Shown: in pieces, positions 35,525 to 46,990 of the stretch | Position numbering within the stretch: position 1 is the first letter of the stretch | How the letters are laid out: each line of letters opens with the position of its first letter | Source of the DNA: Brevibacterium sp. W7.2 | GTDB taxonomy: Bacteria > Actinomycetota > Actinomycetes > Actinomycetales > Brevibacteriaceae | Reading direction: 5' to 3' | Assembly: GCF_018137945.1 (NCBI RefSeq) | Contig: NZ_CP073089.1 | Span: forward strand, 1,736,001 to 1,800,000 | Length of the DNA stretch: 64,000 nt | Position numbers and translations under genes: made by a program | Notes under the pieces: generated by a model | The model's database searches: none | What the model saw: only the letters and a program-made list of their open reading frames with translations | What the model was told of the DNA's origin: nothing

Positions 35525-36877
35525 TCAGTCGAGTTCGGCGGCCGTCTGCGCGAGCTGATCGCGCCACGCCCGGCGGGCATCGAGGGCTGCCTGCGCATCG
35601 GCCACGGCCTTCTCGTCGCCGCCGGTCTTCGCCTTCTCCAGCGCCGCCTCGAGTTCGGCGATCGACTCGTCGAGCTGGCTCAGCGCCCCCGAGGTCCGCG
35701 CCTTCGTCTCGGGGTTGCTGCGCTTCCACGCGGCGTCCTCGGCCTCGGCCAGCGCCCGTTCGACCTCGCGCAGACCGTTCTCCATGCGGGAGACATCGGC
35801 GCGGGGAACCTTCCCGGCCTCCTCCCACTCGTCCTGGATGACCCGCAGCTCACGCTTCGCGGCGGTCGGATCGGTGATCGGGAGCAGCGCCTGGGCCTTC
35901 TTCAGCAGCTCCTCCTTGACGACGAGGTTGCCCTTGAACTCCTCGTCGAGGGCGGCGTTCTCGGCGTCGCGGGCGGCGAAGAAGACGTCCTGTGCGGCCC
36001 GGAAGCGCGCCCAGAGCGCGTCATCGTCCTTGCGGGAGGCCCGGGGGGCGCGCTTCCACTGGCTCATGAGGTCCTTGTACTTCTGGGACACCGTGCGGAA
36101 ATCGGTCGAGCCGGACAGGGCCTCCGCCTCGGCGACGATCTTCTCCTTGATCCGCTTGCCCTCGGAGTTGTGCTTGTCGAGTTCGGCGAAGAAGTCCTTG
36201 CGCTTGCGCTCGAACGTGTTCCGCGCCTGCGAGAACCGGCCCCACAGCTCCTGGTCGACCGAACGCGGCAGGCGCGGTCCGCTGCGCTGCATGTCCTTCC
36301 ACTGCGCGAAGAGCTCGCGCAGGCGAGCCCCGGAGACCTTCCACTGGATCTTGTCCGGGTCCTTGCCGGCGAGGCTCTCGGCCTCGACGACGAGCTCCTC
36401 GCGCTTCTGCGCGGCCTCGAGCTTGGCCGCCTCGGTGCGGGCCGCCTGCTTCGACTCCGTCGCCTTCGCATCGGAGATCAGGGTGTCGAGGGTGGCGCCG
36501 AGTCCCTTGAGGTCACCGACGACGTTGGCCTCGGCCAGCGACTCGCGCAGCGTCGTCGCCGCGTGCGTGACCTCCCGGCCCGGCGCCCCGGCTGAGAGGC
36601 GGCTGCGCAGGTGAGCGGCGTGTTCGAGGAGTTCGACGTACTTCTTCGCGAAGTACTCGATGGCCTCGTCGCCGGTCGCGTCCGGGTACTGGCCGACCTC
36701 GCGTTCGCCATCGGCGGTGATGACGAAGACGGTGCCCTGCTCGTCGGCGCGACCGTGCGTGACCGCGCGCGCCACCTCGGCGTCATGGTCGACCATGCTG
36801 CCGGCCACCGGCTGCGCTGCCTGCGGACGCGGGACGGCTGAGGGACGGGGAGTCGGCTTCGGAGTCGGGGTCGACAT
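35525..36877 (-). CDS. DUF349 domain-containing coiled-coil protein
   Basis: 450 residues from the ATG at 36877; the in-frame GTG at 36886 is part of the ribosome site AGGTGAG and is rejected. After a Pro-rich leader (1-30), at least three DUF349 repeats are visible, each with a W in a helix (WGRFSQARNTFERKRKDFFAEL, split by linkers; WARFRAAQDVFFAARDAEN). The rest is long charged helices with strong coiled-coil character. DUF349 proteins are widespread in actinobacteria between rel and hisS; function is unknown. Divergent from the MBL gene across a 107-base gap that holds a palindrome. Confidence 0.88.
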   Translation of the reverse strand: MSTPTPKPTPRPSAVPRPQAAQPVAGSMVDHDAEVARAVTHGRADEQGTVFVITADGEREVGQYPDATGDEAIEYFAKKYVELLEHAAHLRSRLSAGAPGREVTHAATTLRESLAEANVVGDLKGLGATLDTLISDAKATESKQAARTEAAKLEAAQKREELVVEAESLAGKDPDKIQWKVSGARLRELFAQWKDMQRSGPRLPRSVDQELWGRFSQARNTFERKRKDFFAELDKHNSEGKRIKEKIVAEAEALSGSTDFRTVSQKYKDLMSQWKRAPRASRKDDDALWARFRAAQDVFFAARDAENAALDEEFKGNLVVKEELLKKAQALLPITDPTAAKRELRVIQDEWEEAGKVPRADVSRMENGLREVERALAEAEDAAWKRSNPETKARTSGALSQLDESIAELEAALEKAKTGGDEKAVADAQAALDARRAWRDQLAQTAAELD

Positions 36878-36931
36878 GTTTCTCACCTATTCTTCATCGG
36901 TCGAACCGGCGCTGGCGCCGATCACTCGATC

Positions 36932-36950
36932 TGCTGGGGTTATCCCAGCA
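36932..36950. promoter_or_regulatory. Palindromic operator candidate between DUF349 and MBL genes
   Basis: TGCTGGG-GTTAT-CCCAGCA, perfect 7-bp arms, 19 bp in all. It sits between two divergent promoters, 23 bases before the MBL -10 and about 55 bases before the DUF349 start, a position suited to a shared regulator. Confidence 0.5.
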
Positions 36951-36972
36951 TAACCACCACGTCACCCCTCGT

Positions 36973-36978
36973 TAGACT
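36973..36978 (+). promoter_or_regulatory. -10 box for a leaderless MBL transcript
   Basis: TAGACT ends six bases before the ATG at 36985. No Shine-Dalgarno sequence lies in between, so transcription probably starts at the start codon. No clear -35. Confidence 0.55.
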
Positions 36979-36984
36979 TTGGCC

Positions 36985-37632
36985 ATGGATGTCTTCACGA
37001 CGCGCGCCGAATTCCTCGATGTCAACTGCTACGCCGTTCGAGCCGAGGGGGAGAGCGACTGCATCCTCATCGACGCCGGCTACGACGCCGGACCCGAGCT
37101 CGCCGAGCTCGCCGCCGCCGAAGGACTCACCCCCGTCGCGATCTTCCTCACCCACGGACATCCCGACCATATCCTCGGGCTGCCCTCGCTGCTCGGCCGC
37201 TGGGACGTGCCCGTCCACCTCGGCGAACCCGACCACTACCGGGTCAGCGCACCGGGGGAGACGCTGGGCCCTCAGTTCGCGCAGATGATCGCTCCGCTGC
37301 TCGAAGGATGGCAGGCCCCCGCCGAGGTGGTCCCCCTCAACGCGGGCACCGTCGTCACCGTCGCCGGGCTCACCGTCACCGCGATCGCCGCCCCCGGCCA
37401 CACCGAGGGCTCGACGCTGCTGTCCGTCAGCGCCGACGGCGAGGAGGTCATCTTCACCGGTGACGTCGTCTTCGCCGGTGCGATCGGACGCATCGACCTG
37501 CCCGGCGGGGACGCTGCGGCGATGGCGGACACGCTGCGGGCGTTTGCGACCCTGCCCGACGTTCCCATCTATCCTGGACACGGTCCGGCCTCCCGGGTCG
37601 GTCACGAACTGCGGACGAACCCGTTCCTCTGA
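36985..37632 (+). CDS. MBL-fold metallo-hydrolase (glyoxalase II-like)
   Basis: 215 residues from the ATG at 36985 (a TTG at 36979 is ignored). Metal motif THGHPDHILG gives His57, His59, Asp61, His62; further ligands lie in GHTEGS and FTGDVVF, and GHG follows near the end. This small single-domain type is annotated hydroxyacylglutathione hydrolase-like, but the true substrate in actinobacteria, which lack glutathione, is unknown. Adjacent to hisS, as in mycobacteria. Leaderless expression is likely. Confidence 0.9.
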   Translation: MDVFTTRAEFLDVNCYAVRAEGESDCILIDAGYDAGPELAELAAAEGLTPVAIFLTHGHPDHILGLPSLLGRWDVPVHLGEPDHYRVSAPGETLGPQFAQMIAPLLEGWQAPAEVVPLNAGTVVTVAGLTVTAIAAPGHTEGSTLLSVSADGEEVIFTGDVVFAGAIGRIDLPGGDAAAMADTLRAFATLPDVPIYPGHGPASRVGHELRTNPFL

Positions 37633-37723
37633 GCCGACCCGGCACAGCAGACACCGGCCCGTGAGCACCACCCACACGAACGACAGTGCACCATCCCTGC
37701 ACCACCCCACAGCAAGGAGAACC

Positions 37724-39058
37724 ATGGCGAAGTCAGCCCGTCTGTCCGGATTCCCGGAACGGCTCCCGGCCGAGCGCGTGATCGAGAAGCGCATCATCGA
37801 CATCCTCGACCACACCTTCGCCCTCCACGGCTTCTCCGCCCTCCACCACCGCGCCGTCGAACCGCTGAGCCAGCTCGCGAAGGACGGGGAGATCGACAAG
37901 GAGATCTTCGCGGTCTCCCGTCTCCACTCCGAGGGCACCGAGCGCAACCCGCTCGGCCTCCACTTCGATCTCACCGTGCCCCTGGCCCGCTTCGTCACGG
38001 AGAACGCGAACGAGCTGAGCTTCCCGTTCCGGGCCACCCGCATCCAGCCGGTGTGGCGCGGGGAGCGCCCGCAGCAGGGCCGCTACCGCGAGTTCATCCA
38101 GGCCGACATCGACATCATCGCCGACGGTGAGCTGCCCGGACACTTCGAGGTCGAGATCCCGCTCGCCATCGCCGACGCATTCGCCCGCCTCGCCCCGCTC
38201 GGCGTCCCGCCGATCCGGATCGTCGTCAACGACCGCCGCCTCCTCGAGGGCTTCGCCCGGGGGATCGGGCTGACCGACATCCCCGCCGTGCTGCGCAGCC
38301 TCGACAAGTACGACAAGATCGGGCCCGAGGAGGTCGCGAAGCTGCTCGCCGCCGACGCCGGTGCCGATGAGCGACAGCAGCAGCTGTGCCTGGCGCTGGC
38401 CGCGATCGAATCCGATTCGCCCGACTTCGCCGACGAGGTCCGCGCCCTCGGCGTGAGCCACCCGCTCCTCGATGAGGGGCTGGAGGCGCTGACGACGATG
38501 CTCGCCGCCGCGGCCGAGCGCGCTCCCGGCGTCCTCGTCGCGCAGCTGAAGATCGCGCGCGGACTCGACTACTACACGGGCGCCGTCTACGAGACGCAGC
38601 TCGTCGGCCACGAGGAGCTCGGCTCCGTCGCCTCGGGCGGACGCTACGACTCGCTCGCGACGGTCGGCAAGAAGACCTACCCGGGGGTGGGCATGTCGAT
38701 CGGCATCTCCCGGCTCATGGCCTTCGTCCTCGGTGAGGACAGCGGCATCTCCGCGACTCGGGGCACCCCCTCGGCCGTCGTCATCGCCGTCACCGACGAG
38801 GAGCGCCGCGGCGAGGCAGACGCCGTCGCGGCGGCTCTGCGCGCCCGCGACATCGCCTGCGAGGTCTCCCCGAGTGCCGCGAAGTTCGGCCGCCAGATCC
38901 GCTATGCCGAACGCCGGGACATCCCGTTCGTCTGGTTCACCGACGGCGAGGCAGGCCACGAGGTCAAGGACATCCGCTCCGGTGAGCAGACCCCGGCCGA
39001 CCCGCAGACGTGGGAGCCCCCGGCCGAGGATCTCCGGCCCCGTGTGACCGGGGCGTAG
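37724..39058 (+). CDS. hisS: Histidyl-tRNA synthetase
   Basis: 444 residues from the ATG at 37724, after AAGGAGA; upstream in-frame codons overlap the MBL gene. Class II features include motif 2 (RATRIQPVWRGERPQQGRY), the HisRS signature ARGLDYYTGAVYE, motif 3 YPGVGMSIGISRL and a C-terminal anticodon-binding domain. The N-terminal region (MAKSARLSGFPERLPAERVI) matches the long-form HisRS of some actinobacteria. It charges tRNA-His. Full length, intact. Confidence 0.96.
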   Translation: MAKSARLSGFPERLPAERVIEKRIIDILDHTFALHGFSALHHRAVEPLSQLAKDGEIDKEIFAVSRLHSEGTERNPLGLHFDLTVPLARFVTENANELSFPFRATRIQPVWRGERPQQGRYREFIQADIDIIADGELPGHFEVEIPLAIADAFARLAPLGVPPIRIVVNDRRLLEGFARGIGLTDIPAVLRSLDKYDKIGPEEVAKLLAADAGADERQQQLCLALAAIESDSPDFADEVRALGVSHPLLDEGLEALTTMLAAAAERAPGVLVAQLKIARGLDYYTGAVYETQLVGHEELGSVASGGRYDSLATVGKKTYPGVGMSIGISRLMAFVLGEDSGISATRGTPSAVVIAVTDEERRGEADAVAAALRARDIACEVSPSAAKFGRQIRYAERRDIPFVWFTDGEAGHEVKDIRSGEQTPADPQTWEPPAEDLRPRVTGA

Positions 39059-39100
39059 GGGAGCGCGCGGGACCGGGCGCGGGCCGGACAGTGAGGACGC

Positions 39101-39436
39101 CTAAGTCGGATCCGGGGCGAGCGACCCGTCGGGGGCGATGTGCTCGAACATCTCCCGGACCATCGAGACGACATGCGGGTCGTCGACGGTGTAGAAGATC
39201 CGCCGCCCCTCCCGGCGGGAGGAGATGAGCCCGGCCAACCGGAGCTTGGCGAGATGCTGGCTGACTGCCGGCACGGTCGCCCCGATCGCCTCGGCGAGGG
39301 AGGAGACGTCGAGCTCCTGGTGCACGAGCGTCCACACGACCCGCAGCCGGGTCGCCTGCGAGAGCATGCGGAACGTCTCGGCGGCGACCTCGACCTGCGC
39401 CGAGGTGGGCGTCGGGTCGGTCTCCGTTGCGTCCAT
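39101..39436 (-). CDS. ArsR-family winged-helix transcriptional regulator
   Basis: 111 residues. The DNA-binding core runs AETFRMLSQATRLRVVWTL, LDVSSLAEAIGATVPAVSQH and LRLAGLISSRREGRRIFYTV, with HVVSMVREMFEHI as the dimer helix. There is no Cys in the protein, so the classic ELCVCDL metal site is absent (DVSSLAE replaces it). Possible metal ligands are C-terminal: the helix 5 pattern DPHVVSMVREMFEHI resembles the DxHxxxxxxxxxxE/H alpha-5 zinc sites (as in SmtB/CzrA). Divergent from aspS with 101 bp between. Target unknown. Confidence 0.9.
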   Translation of the reverse strand: MDATETDPTPTSAQVEVAAETFRMLSQATRLRVVWTLVHQELDVSSLAEAIGATVPAVSQHLAKLRLAGLISSRREGRRIFYTVDDPHVVSMVREMFEHIAPDGSLAPDPT

Positions 39437-39537
39437 GGGTCCTCTCTGTCCGCGCTGTACGCGTGCGGGGGTAGGGTGTTCGAGCGACTATCATTGGTCA
39501 CGCACTCCCCGCATCACCATCGTAAAGGAGCCCATCA

Positions 39538-41319
<1,782 letters not shown>

Positions 41320-41373
41320 TGCAGTGATCGCGTGATGCAGTGACTCAGGCACCCCGATGAGTCAGGGTTCGCG

Positions 41374-42858
<1,485 letters not shown>

Positions 42859-42896
42859 CCCTCCGCGTGATCCGCGTCGCAGCGCCTCCGTCCGCA

Positions 42897-42926
42897 TTGC
42901 GGGAAGGGTGCGAACTCGGCTAAGAT
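42897..42926 (+). promoter_or_regulatory. rpsD promoter
   Basis: TTGCGG (42897-42902), 18-base spacer, TAAGAT (42921-42926). It predicts an rpsD leader of about 145 bases. Confidence 0.65.
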
Positions 42927-42991
42927 AGTCAGCTGTTGTGCCTCATATGTAAAGGCGGTCGGTGCGAGCGGTTCTCGACGCTCAATCCCTC

Positions 42992-43016
42992 TTTCCCAAC
43001 CGGGGAAACAACGGTT
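42992..43016 (+). promoter_or_regulatory. Pseudoknot-capable structure in the rpsD leader, candidate S4 autoregulation site
   Basis: TTTCCC (42992-42997) pairs with GGGAAA (43003-43008); the five loop bases AACCG (42998-43002) are complementary to CGGTT (43012-43016) three bases later, an H-type pseudoknot arrangement. A second hairpin, GAGCG/CGCTC (42966-42983), lies upstream. Loop lengths are tight, so some closing pairs may open. Confidence 0.45.
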
Positions 43017-43077
43017 CCGATCAGGGCGAGGACTTCGATGCCTGCCGGGACGACCCGCACCCAAGAAAGGTAACCCA

Positions 43078-43704
43078 GTGCCAGCACCAGCACGTAACCG
43101 CCGGATGGCCCGCCTCTCGCGCGCCCTCGGCCTGCCGCTGACCCCGAAGGCTGAAAAGTACTTCGAGCGCCGCCCCTACCCTCCGGGCGAGCACGGCCGC
43201 GCCCGTCGCCGCAATGACAGCGACTACTCGGTCCGCCTCAAGGAGAAGCAGCGTCTGCGCGCCCAGTACGGCATCCGCGAGGCCCAGATGCTCAAGACCT
43301 ACAAGGAGGCCAAGCGCCTCGAAGGTCTGACCGGTGAGAACCTCGTCGAGCTCCTCGAGATGCGTCTCGACGCCCTCGTCCTCCGTGCCGGCTTCGCCCG
43401 CACGATCGCTCAGGCCCGCCAGTTCGTCGTCCACCGCCACATCACGGTCGACGGCCAGCGCGTGGATCGCCCGTCCTTCCGCGTCAAGGAAGGCCAGACC
43501 ATCCAGGTCCACCCGAAGAGCGCCGACATGGATCCGTTCCAGGTCGCCGCGGCAGGCGGACACAAGGACGTTCTTCCGGCAGTCCCGGGCTACCTCGACG
43601 TCAACCTTGAGGGCCTGCAGGCCACCCTCCTGCGCCGCCCCAAGCGCGAAGAGGTCCCCATCACCGCTGACGTGCAGCTCGTCGTCGAGTTCTACTCGCG
43701 CTGA
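43078..43704 (+). CDS. rpsD: 30S ribosomal protein S4
   Basis: 208 residues from GTG after GAAAGG. N-terminal S4 region (ARLSRALGLPLTPKAEKYFE, RRPYPPGEHGRARR), the S4 RNA-binding domain LEMRLDALVLRAGFARTIAQ... VHRHITVDGQRVDRPSF, and the C-terminal strand. S4 is a primary 16S rRNA binder and 30S assembly nucleator. It is a stand-alone gene here with its own promoter, structured leader and terminator rather than part of the alpha operon, as in some other actinobacteria. The usual N-terminal zinc Cys residues are absent, i.e. the zinc-free form. Confidence 0.97.
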   Translation: MPAPARNRRMARLSRALGLPLTPKAEKYFERRPYPPGEHGRARRRNDSDYSVRLKEKQRLRAQYGIREAQMLKTYKEAKRLEGLTGENLVELLEMRLDALVLRAGFARTIAQARQFVVHRHITVDGQRVDRPSFRVKEGQTIQVHPKSADMDPFQVAAAGGHKDVLPAVPGYLDVNLEGLQATLLRRPKREEVPITADVQLVVEFYSR

Positions 43705-43712
43705 GCCGCCTC

Positions 43713-43752
43713 GCCCGACTGCCCGGAACGCCCGCGTTCCGGGCAGTCGGGC
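43713..43752 (+). terminator. rpsD terminator
   Basis: Perfect 18-bp stem: GCCCGACTGCCCGGAACG, loop CCCG, CGTTCCGGGCAGTCGGGC. Begins nine bases after the rpsD stop. Confidence 0.9.
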
Positions 43753-43871
43753 ATTCATCTGCGGGTTCGACGACTCGCAGGCCATCACCATCTCGACTGG
43801 TGAGCAATTAAACTAGTGTGGAACGGGTGCGCACCGCACCCACCGCAGACGCAACACCTGAAAGGCCTTGG

Positions 43872-46526
43872 ATGAAGACGGCAGAGATCAAGAAGCGCTG
43901 GCTCGACTACTTCGAGGCGAACGGACATGTGGTCGTGCCCTCGGCGTCGGTCATCAGCTCCGATCCCTCGATCCTCTTCAACATCGCCGGCATGGTGCAG
44001 TTCATCCCGTACCTCACCGGCCGTGAGCCCGCGCCCTTCCTCCGCGCCACGAGCGTGCAGAAGTGCGTGCGCACCGCCGACATCGAAGAGGTCGGGAAGA
44101 CGACCCGCCACGGCACGTTCTTCCAGATGAACGGCAACTTCTCCTTCGGCGACTACTTCAAGCGCGAAGCCATCCGCTATGCATGGGGCCTGCTCACCCA
44201 GCCCACCGAGGACGGCGGACTCGGCTTCGACCCCGACCTGCTCTGGGCCACCGTCCACGAGGACGACCTCGAGACGATCGACCTCTGGCTCGAGGAGACC
44301 TCGATCCCGCGCGAGCGCATCCAGCTGCGCGGCAACGAGGACAACTTCTGGCACACCGGCCAGCCCGGACCCGGCGGCTACTGCTCGGAGATCTACTTCG
44401 ACCGCGGCGCCGCCTACGGTGCCGAAGGCGGCCCGGAGGCCGACGAGGACCGCTACATCGAGATCTGGAACCTCGTGTTCATGGAGTTCGAGCTCTCCGA
44501 GGTCCGCTCGAAGGTCGACTTCGACATCGCCGGCGAGCTGCCCGCGAAGAACATCGACACCGGCATGGGACTCGAACGCGTCGCGTTCCTCCTCCAGGGC
44601 GTCGAGAACATGTACGAGATCGACGAGGTCTTCCCCGTCATCGCCGAGGCGAGCCGGCTGTCCGGCCACGAGTACGGCGCCGACCACCACTCCGACGTGC
44701 AGATGCGCGTCGTCGCCGACCACGTCCGCTCCGCCCTGATGATCATCGGCGACGGCGTGCGCCCCGGCAACGAGGGCCGCGGCTACATCCTCCGCCGCCT
44801 CATCCGCCGGGCCGTGCGGGCGATGCGCCTCCTCGGCGTCACCACCGAGGTCATGCCCTCACTGCTGCCCGTGTCGATGAACGCGATGAAGCACTCCTAC
44901 CCGGAGCTCGAGACCGACTTCGACCGGATCTCGCGCATCGCCTACGCCGAGGAGAAGGCGTTCCTGCGCACCCTCGAATCGGGCACCCAGCTCTTCGAGA
45001 CCGCGTACGAGAAGCTCGACAGCTCCGACAAGACGATCAGCGGCGACGTCGCCTTCACCCTCCACGACACCCACGGCTTCCCGATCGACCTCACCCTCGA
45101 AATGGCCGCCGAACACGGTGTCAGCGTCGACGAGGAGGGCTTCCGCTCCCTCATGGCCGAACAGCGCACCCGCGCGAAGGCCGACGCGAAGGCGAAGAAG
45201 GGCGGCGGCCACACCGACCTCACCGCGTACTCCGCGCTGCTCGACGAGGGGCAGAGCGAATTCGTCGGCTACGACGCCCTCGAAGCCGACTCCCGGATCC
45301 GCGGCATCGTCGTCGACGGTCAAGCCCAGGAGGTGCTCACCACCGGACAGACCGGTAACCTCGTCCTCGACCTCACCCCGTTCTACGCCGAATCCGGCGG
45401 CCAGCGCGCCGACGTCGGCCTCATCAAGGGCGACGGCTTCACCGCCCGCGTCCTCGACGTCCAGAACCCGCTCAAGGGACTCGCCGCCCACCGCATCGAG
45501 GTCGTCGACGGGGAGATCCCCGTCGGCGCCGACGTCCTCGCCGAGGTGGACCACGAGCACCGCTTCCAGGGCTCCCAGGCCCATACGGCCACCCACCTCG
45601 TCCACGCCGCACTGCGGGAGATCCTCGGCACCCACGCCGTCCAGGCCGGTTCGATGAACCAGCCCGGCTACATGCGCTTCGACTACTCCTTCCCGGAGGC
45701 CCCGAGCGCGCAGATGCGCGACGAGATCGAAGACGTCGCGAACCTCGCCGTGCGCTCGAACTACGACGTCGGCACCGAGTACCTCCCGTTCGAGGAGGCC
45801 AAGCGCTCCGGCGCGATGGCCCTCTTCGGCGAGAAGTACCCGAACATCGTCCGCGTCGTCGACATCGGCGGACCGTTCTCCCGTGAGCTGTGCGGCGGCA
45901 CGCACGTGGCCGCCTCGGCGGAGGTCGGACCGATCTCCGTGCTCTCCGAAGCCTCCGTCGGCTCCGGAGTGCGCCGCATCGAAGCCGCCGTCGGCATGGA
46001 CGCCTTCCGCTCCCTGGCCGCCGAGCGCACGATCGTGTCCTCCCTGTCCGAGATGCTCAAGGTCCCCGGCACCGACGTCAAGGACCGGGTTTCGGAGCTC
46101 ATGGTCAGGCTCCGGGACGCGGAGAAGGAGATCGCCCGCCTCCACTCGCAGCAGCTGCTCGCCCAGGCCGGCCGCTTCCTCGAGGGCGCCGAAACGGTCG
46201 GTGGGACCCTCTTCGTCGTCGCCGACCTCGGTGAGGTCGCCAACGGCGGGGACGTCCGCACGATCGTCACCGACCTGCGCGCCCGCGTCTCCGACCGCTC
46301 CGCCGTCGTCCTCGGCATCGGAGTCTCCGGCGGCAAGCCCGTCGTCGTCATCGCGACCACCGAGGCGGCGCGCCAGGCCGGCAACCAGGCCGGCAGACTC
46401 GTGTCCCTGGCGAGCTCGACGCTCGGCGGCGGAGGCGGCGGCAAGCCCGACCTCGCGCAGGGCGGCGGCAGCGACCCCGCGCAGATCACCGCGGCGATCA
46501 GCGCGGTCAAGGCGGAGCTCACGTGA
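43872..46526 (+). CDS. alaS: Alanyl-tRNA synthetase
   Basis: 884 residues from the ATG at 43872, the canonical MKTAEIKKRWLDYF start; the in-frame GTG at 43818 is a few bases from a TAAACT -10 (43809-43814) and is rejected. Aminoacylation domain (1-240; NFSFGDYFKREAI, FNIAGMVQF), tRNA-recognition region, editing domain with zinc/catalytic HTATHLVHAAL and CGGTHV (about 674), and C-Ala domain with Gly-rich LGGGGGGKPDLAQGGG near the end. Full length. Heads an operon alaS-ruvX-mltG-aroE and beyond. Confidence 0.97.
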   Translation: MKTAEIKKRWLDYFEANGHVVVPSASVISSDPSILFNIAGMVQFIPYLTGREPAPFLRATSVQKCVRTADIEEVGKTTRHGTFFQMNGNFSFGDYFKREAIRYAWGLLTQPTEDGGLGFDPDLLWATVHEDDLETIDLWLEETSIPRERIQLRGNEDNFWHTGQPGPGGYCSEIYFDRGAAYGAEGGPEADEDRYIEIWNLVFMEFELSEVRSKVDFDIAGELPAKNIDTGMGLERVAFLLQGVENMYEIDEVFPVIAEASRLSGHEYGADHHSDVQMRVVADHVRSALMIIGDGVRPGNEGRGYILRRLIRRAVRAMRLLGVTTEVMPSLLPVSMNAMKHSYPELETDFDRISRIAYAEEKAFLRTLESGTQLFETAYEKLDSSDKTISGDVAFTLHDTHGFPIDLTLEMAAEHGVSVDEEGFRSLMAEQRTRAKADAKAKKGGGHTDLTAYSALLDEGQSEFVGYDALEADSRIRGIVVDGQAQEVLTTGQTGNLVLDLTPFYAESGGQRADVGLIKGDGFTARVLDVQNPLKGLAAHRIEVVDGEIPVGADVLAEVDHEHRFQGSQAHTATHLVHAALREILGTHAVQAGSMNQPGYMRFDYSFPEAPSAQMRDEIEDVANLAVRSNYDVGTEYLPFEEAKRSGAMALFGEKYPNIVRVVDIGGPFSRELCGGTHVAASAEVGPISVLSEASVGSGVRRIEAAVGMDAFRSLAAERTIVSSLSEMLKVPGTDVKDRVSELMVRLRDAEKEIARLHSQQLLAQAGRFLEGAETVGGTLFVVADLGEVANGGDVRTIVTDLRARVSDRSAVVLGIGVSGGKPVVVIATTEAARQAGNQAGRLVSLASSTLGGGGGGKPDLAQGGGSDPAQITAAISAVKAELT

Positions 46527-46987
46527 CACTGAGGAGGGGGCGCCGACTGGGTCTCGACATCGGCTCGGTGCGCATCGGGGTCGCAGCCTGCGACCCCGAG
46601 GGGATCCTCGCGACCCCGCTGACCGTGGTGCGCCGCACCGACGAACCGGCAGCGCTGCGGCAGCTGCGGGAGATCATCGCCGAATACGAGCCCATCGAAC
46701 TCCTCGTCGGGGACCCCAAGTCCCTCGACGGCACCGCGCGGGCGGCCGCCGACGCCGCCCTCGACTTCGCGGTGAAGATCGACGCCGGGGTGCCCATCCG
46801 CCTCATCGACGAGCGCTTCAGCACCGTCGAAGCCCACAGCGCCCTGGCCGCAGCGGGAAAGAACTCCCGCCAGCGCCGGGAGATCGTCGACGCCCAGGCG
46901 GCGGTCATCATTCTGCAGAATGCGCTCGAATCCGAACGCAACACGGGCACGCCCGCAGGTCGCGAGCTGCCCCACACAGGAGAGTGA
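46523..46987 (+). CDS. ruvX: Holliday junction resolvase-like YqgF/RuvX (pre-16S rRNA nuclease)
   Basis: 154 residues; the GTG overlaps the alaS stop as GTGA. RNase H-like fold: GLDIGSVRIGVAACDPEGILATPL, LLVGDPKSLDGTARAA and LIDERFSTVEAHSAL, with acidic residues in LDIG and DERFS. The alaS-ruvX-mltG order is conserved in Gram-positive bacteria. The likely role is 16S rRNA 5' processing rather than recombination. Confidence 0.94.
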   Translation: MTLRRGRRLGLDIGSVRIGVAACDPEGILATPLTVVRRTDEPAALRQLREIIAEYEPIELLVGDPKSLDGTARAAADAALDFAVKIDAGVPIRLIDERFSTVEAHSALAAAGKNSRQRREIVDAQAAVIILQNALESERNTGTPAGRELPHTGE

Positions 46988-46990
46988 GCA

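Noticed and set aside
43818..43871. GTG 43818 as the alaS start
   Set aside because: It is only a few bases after the likely -10, and homologues begin at MKTAEIKKRW (43872).
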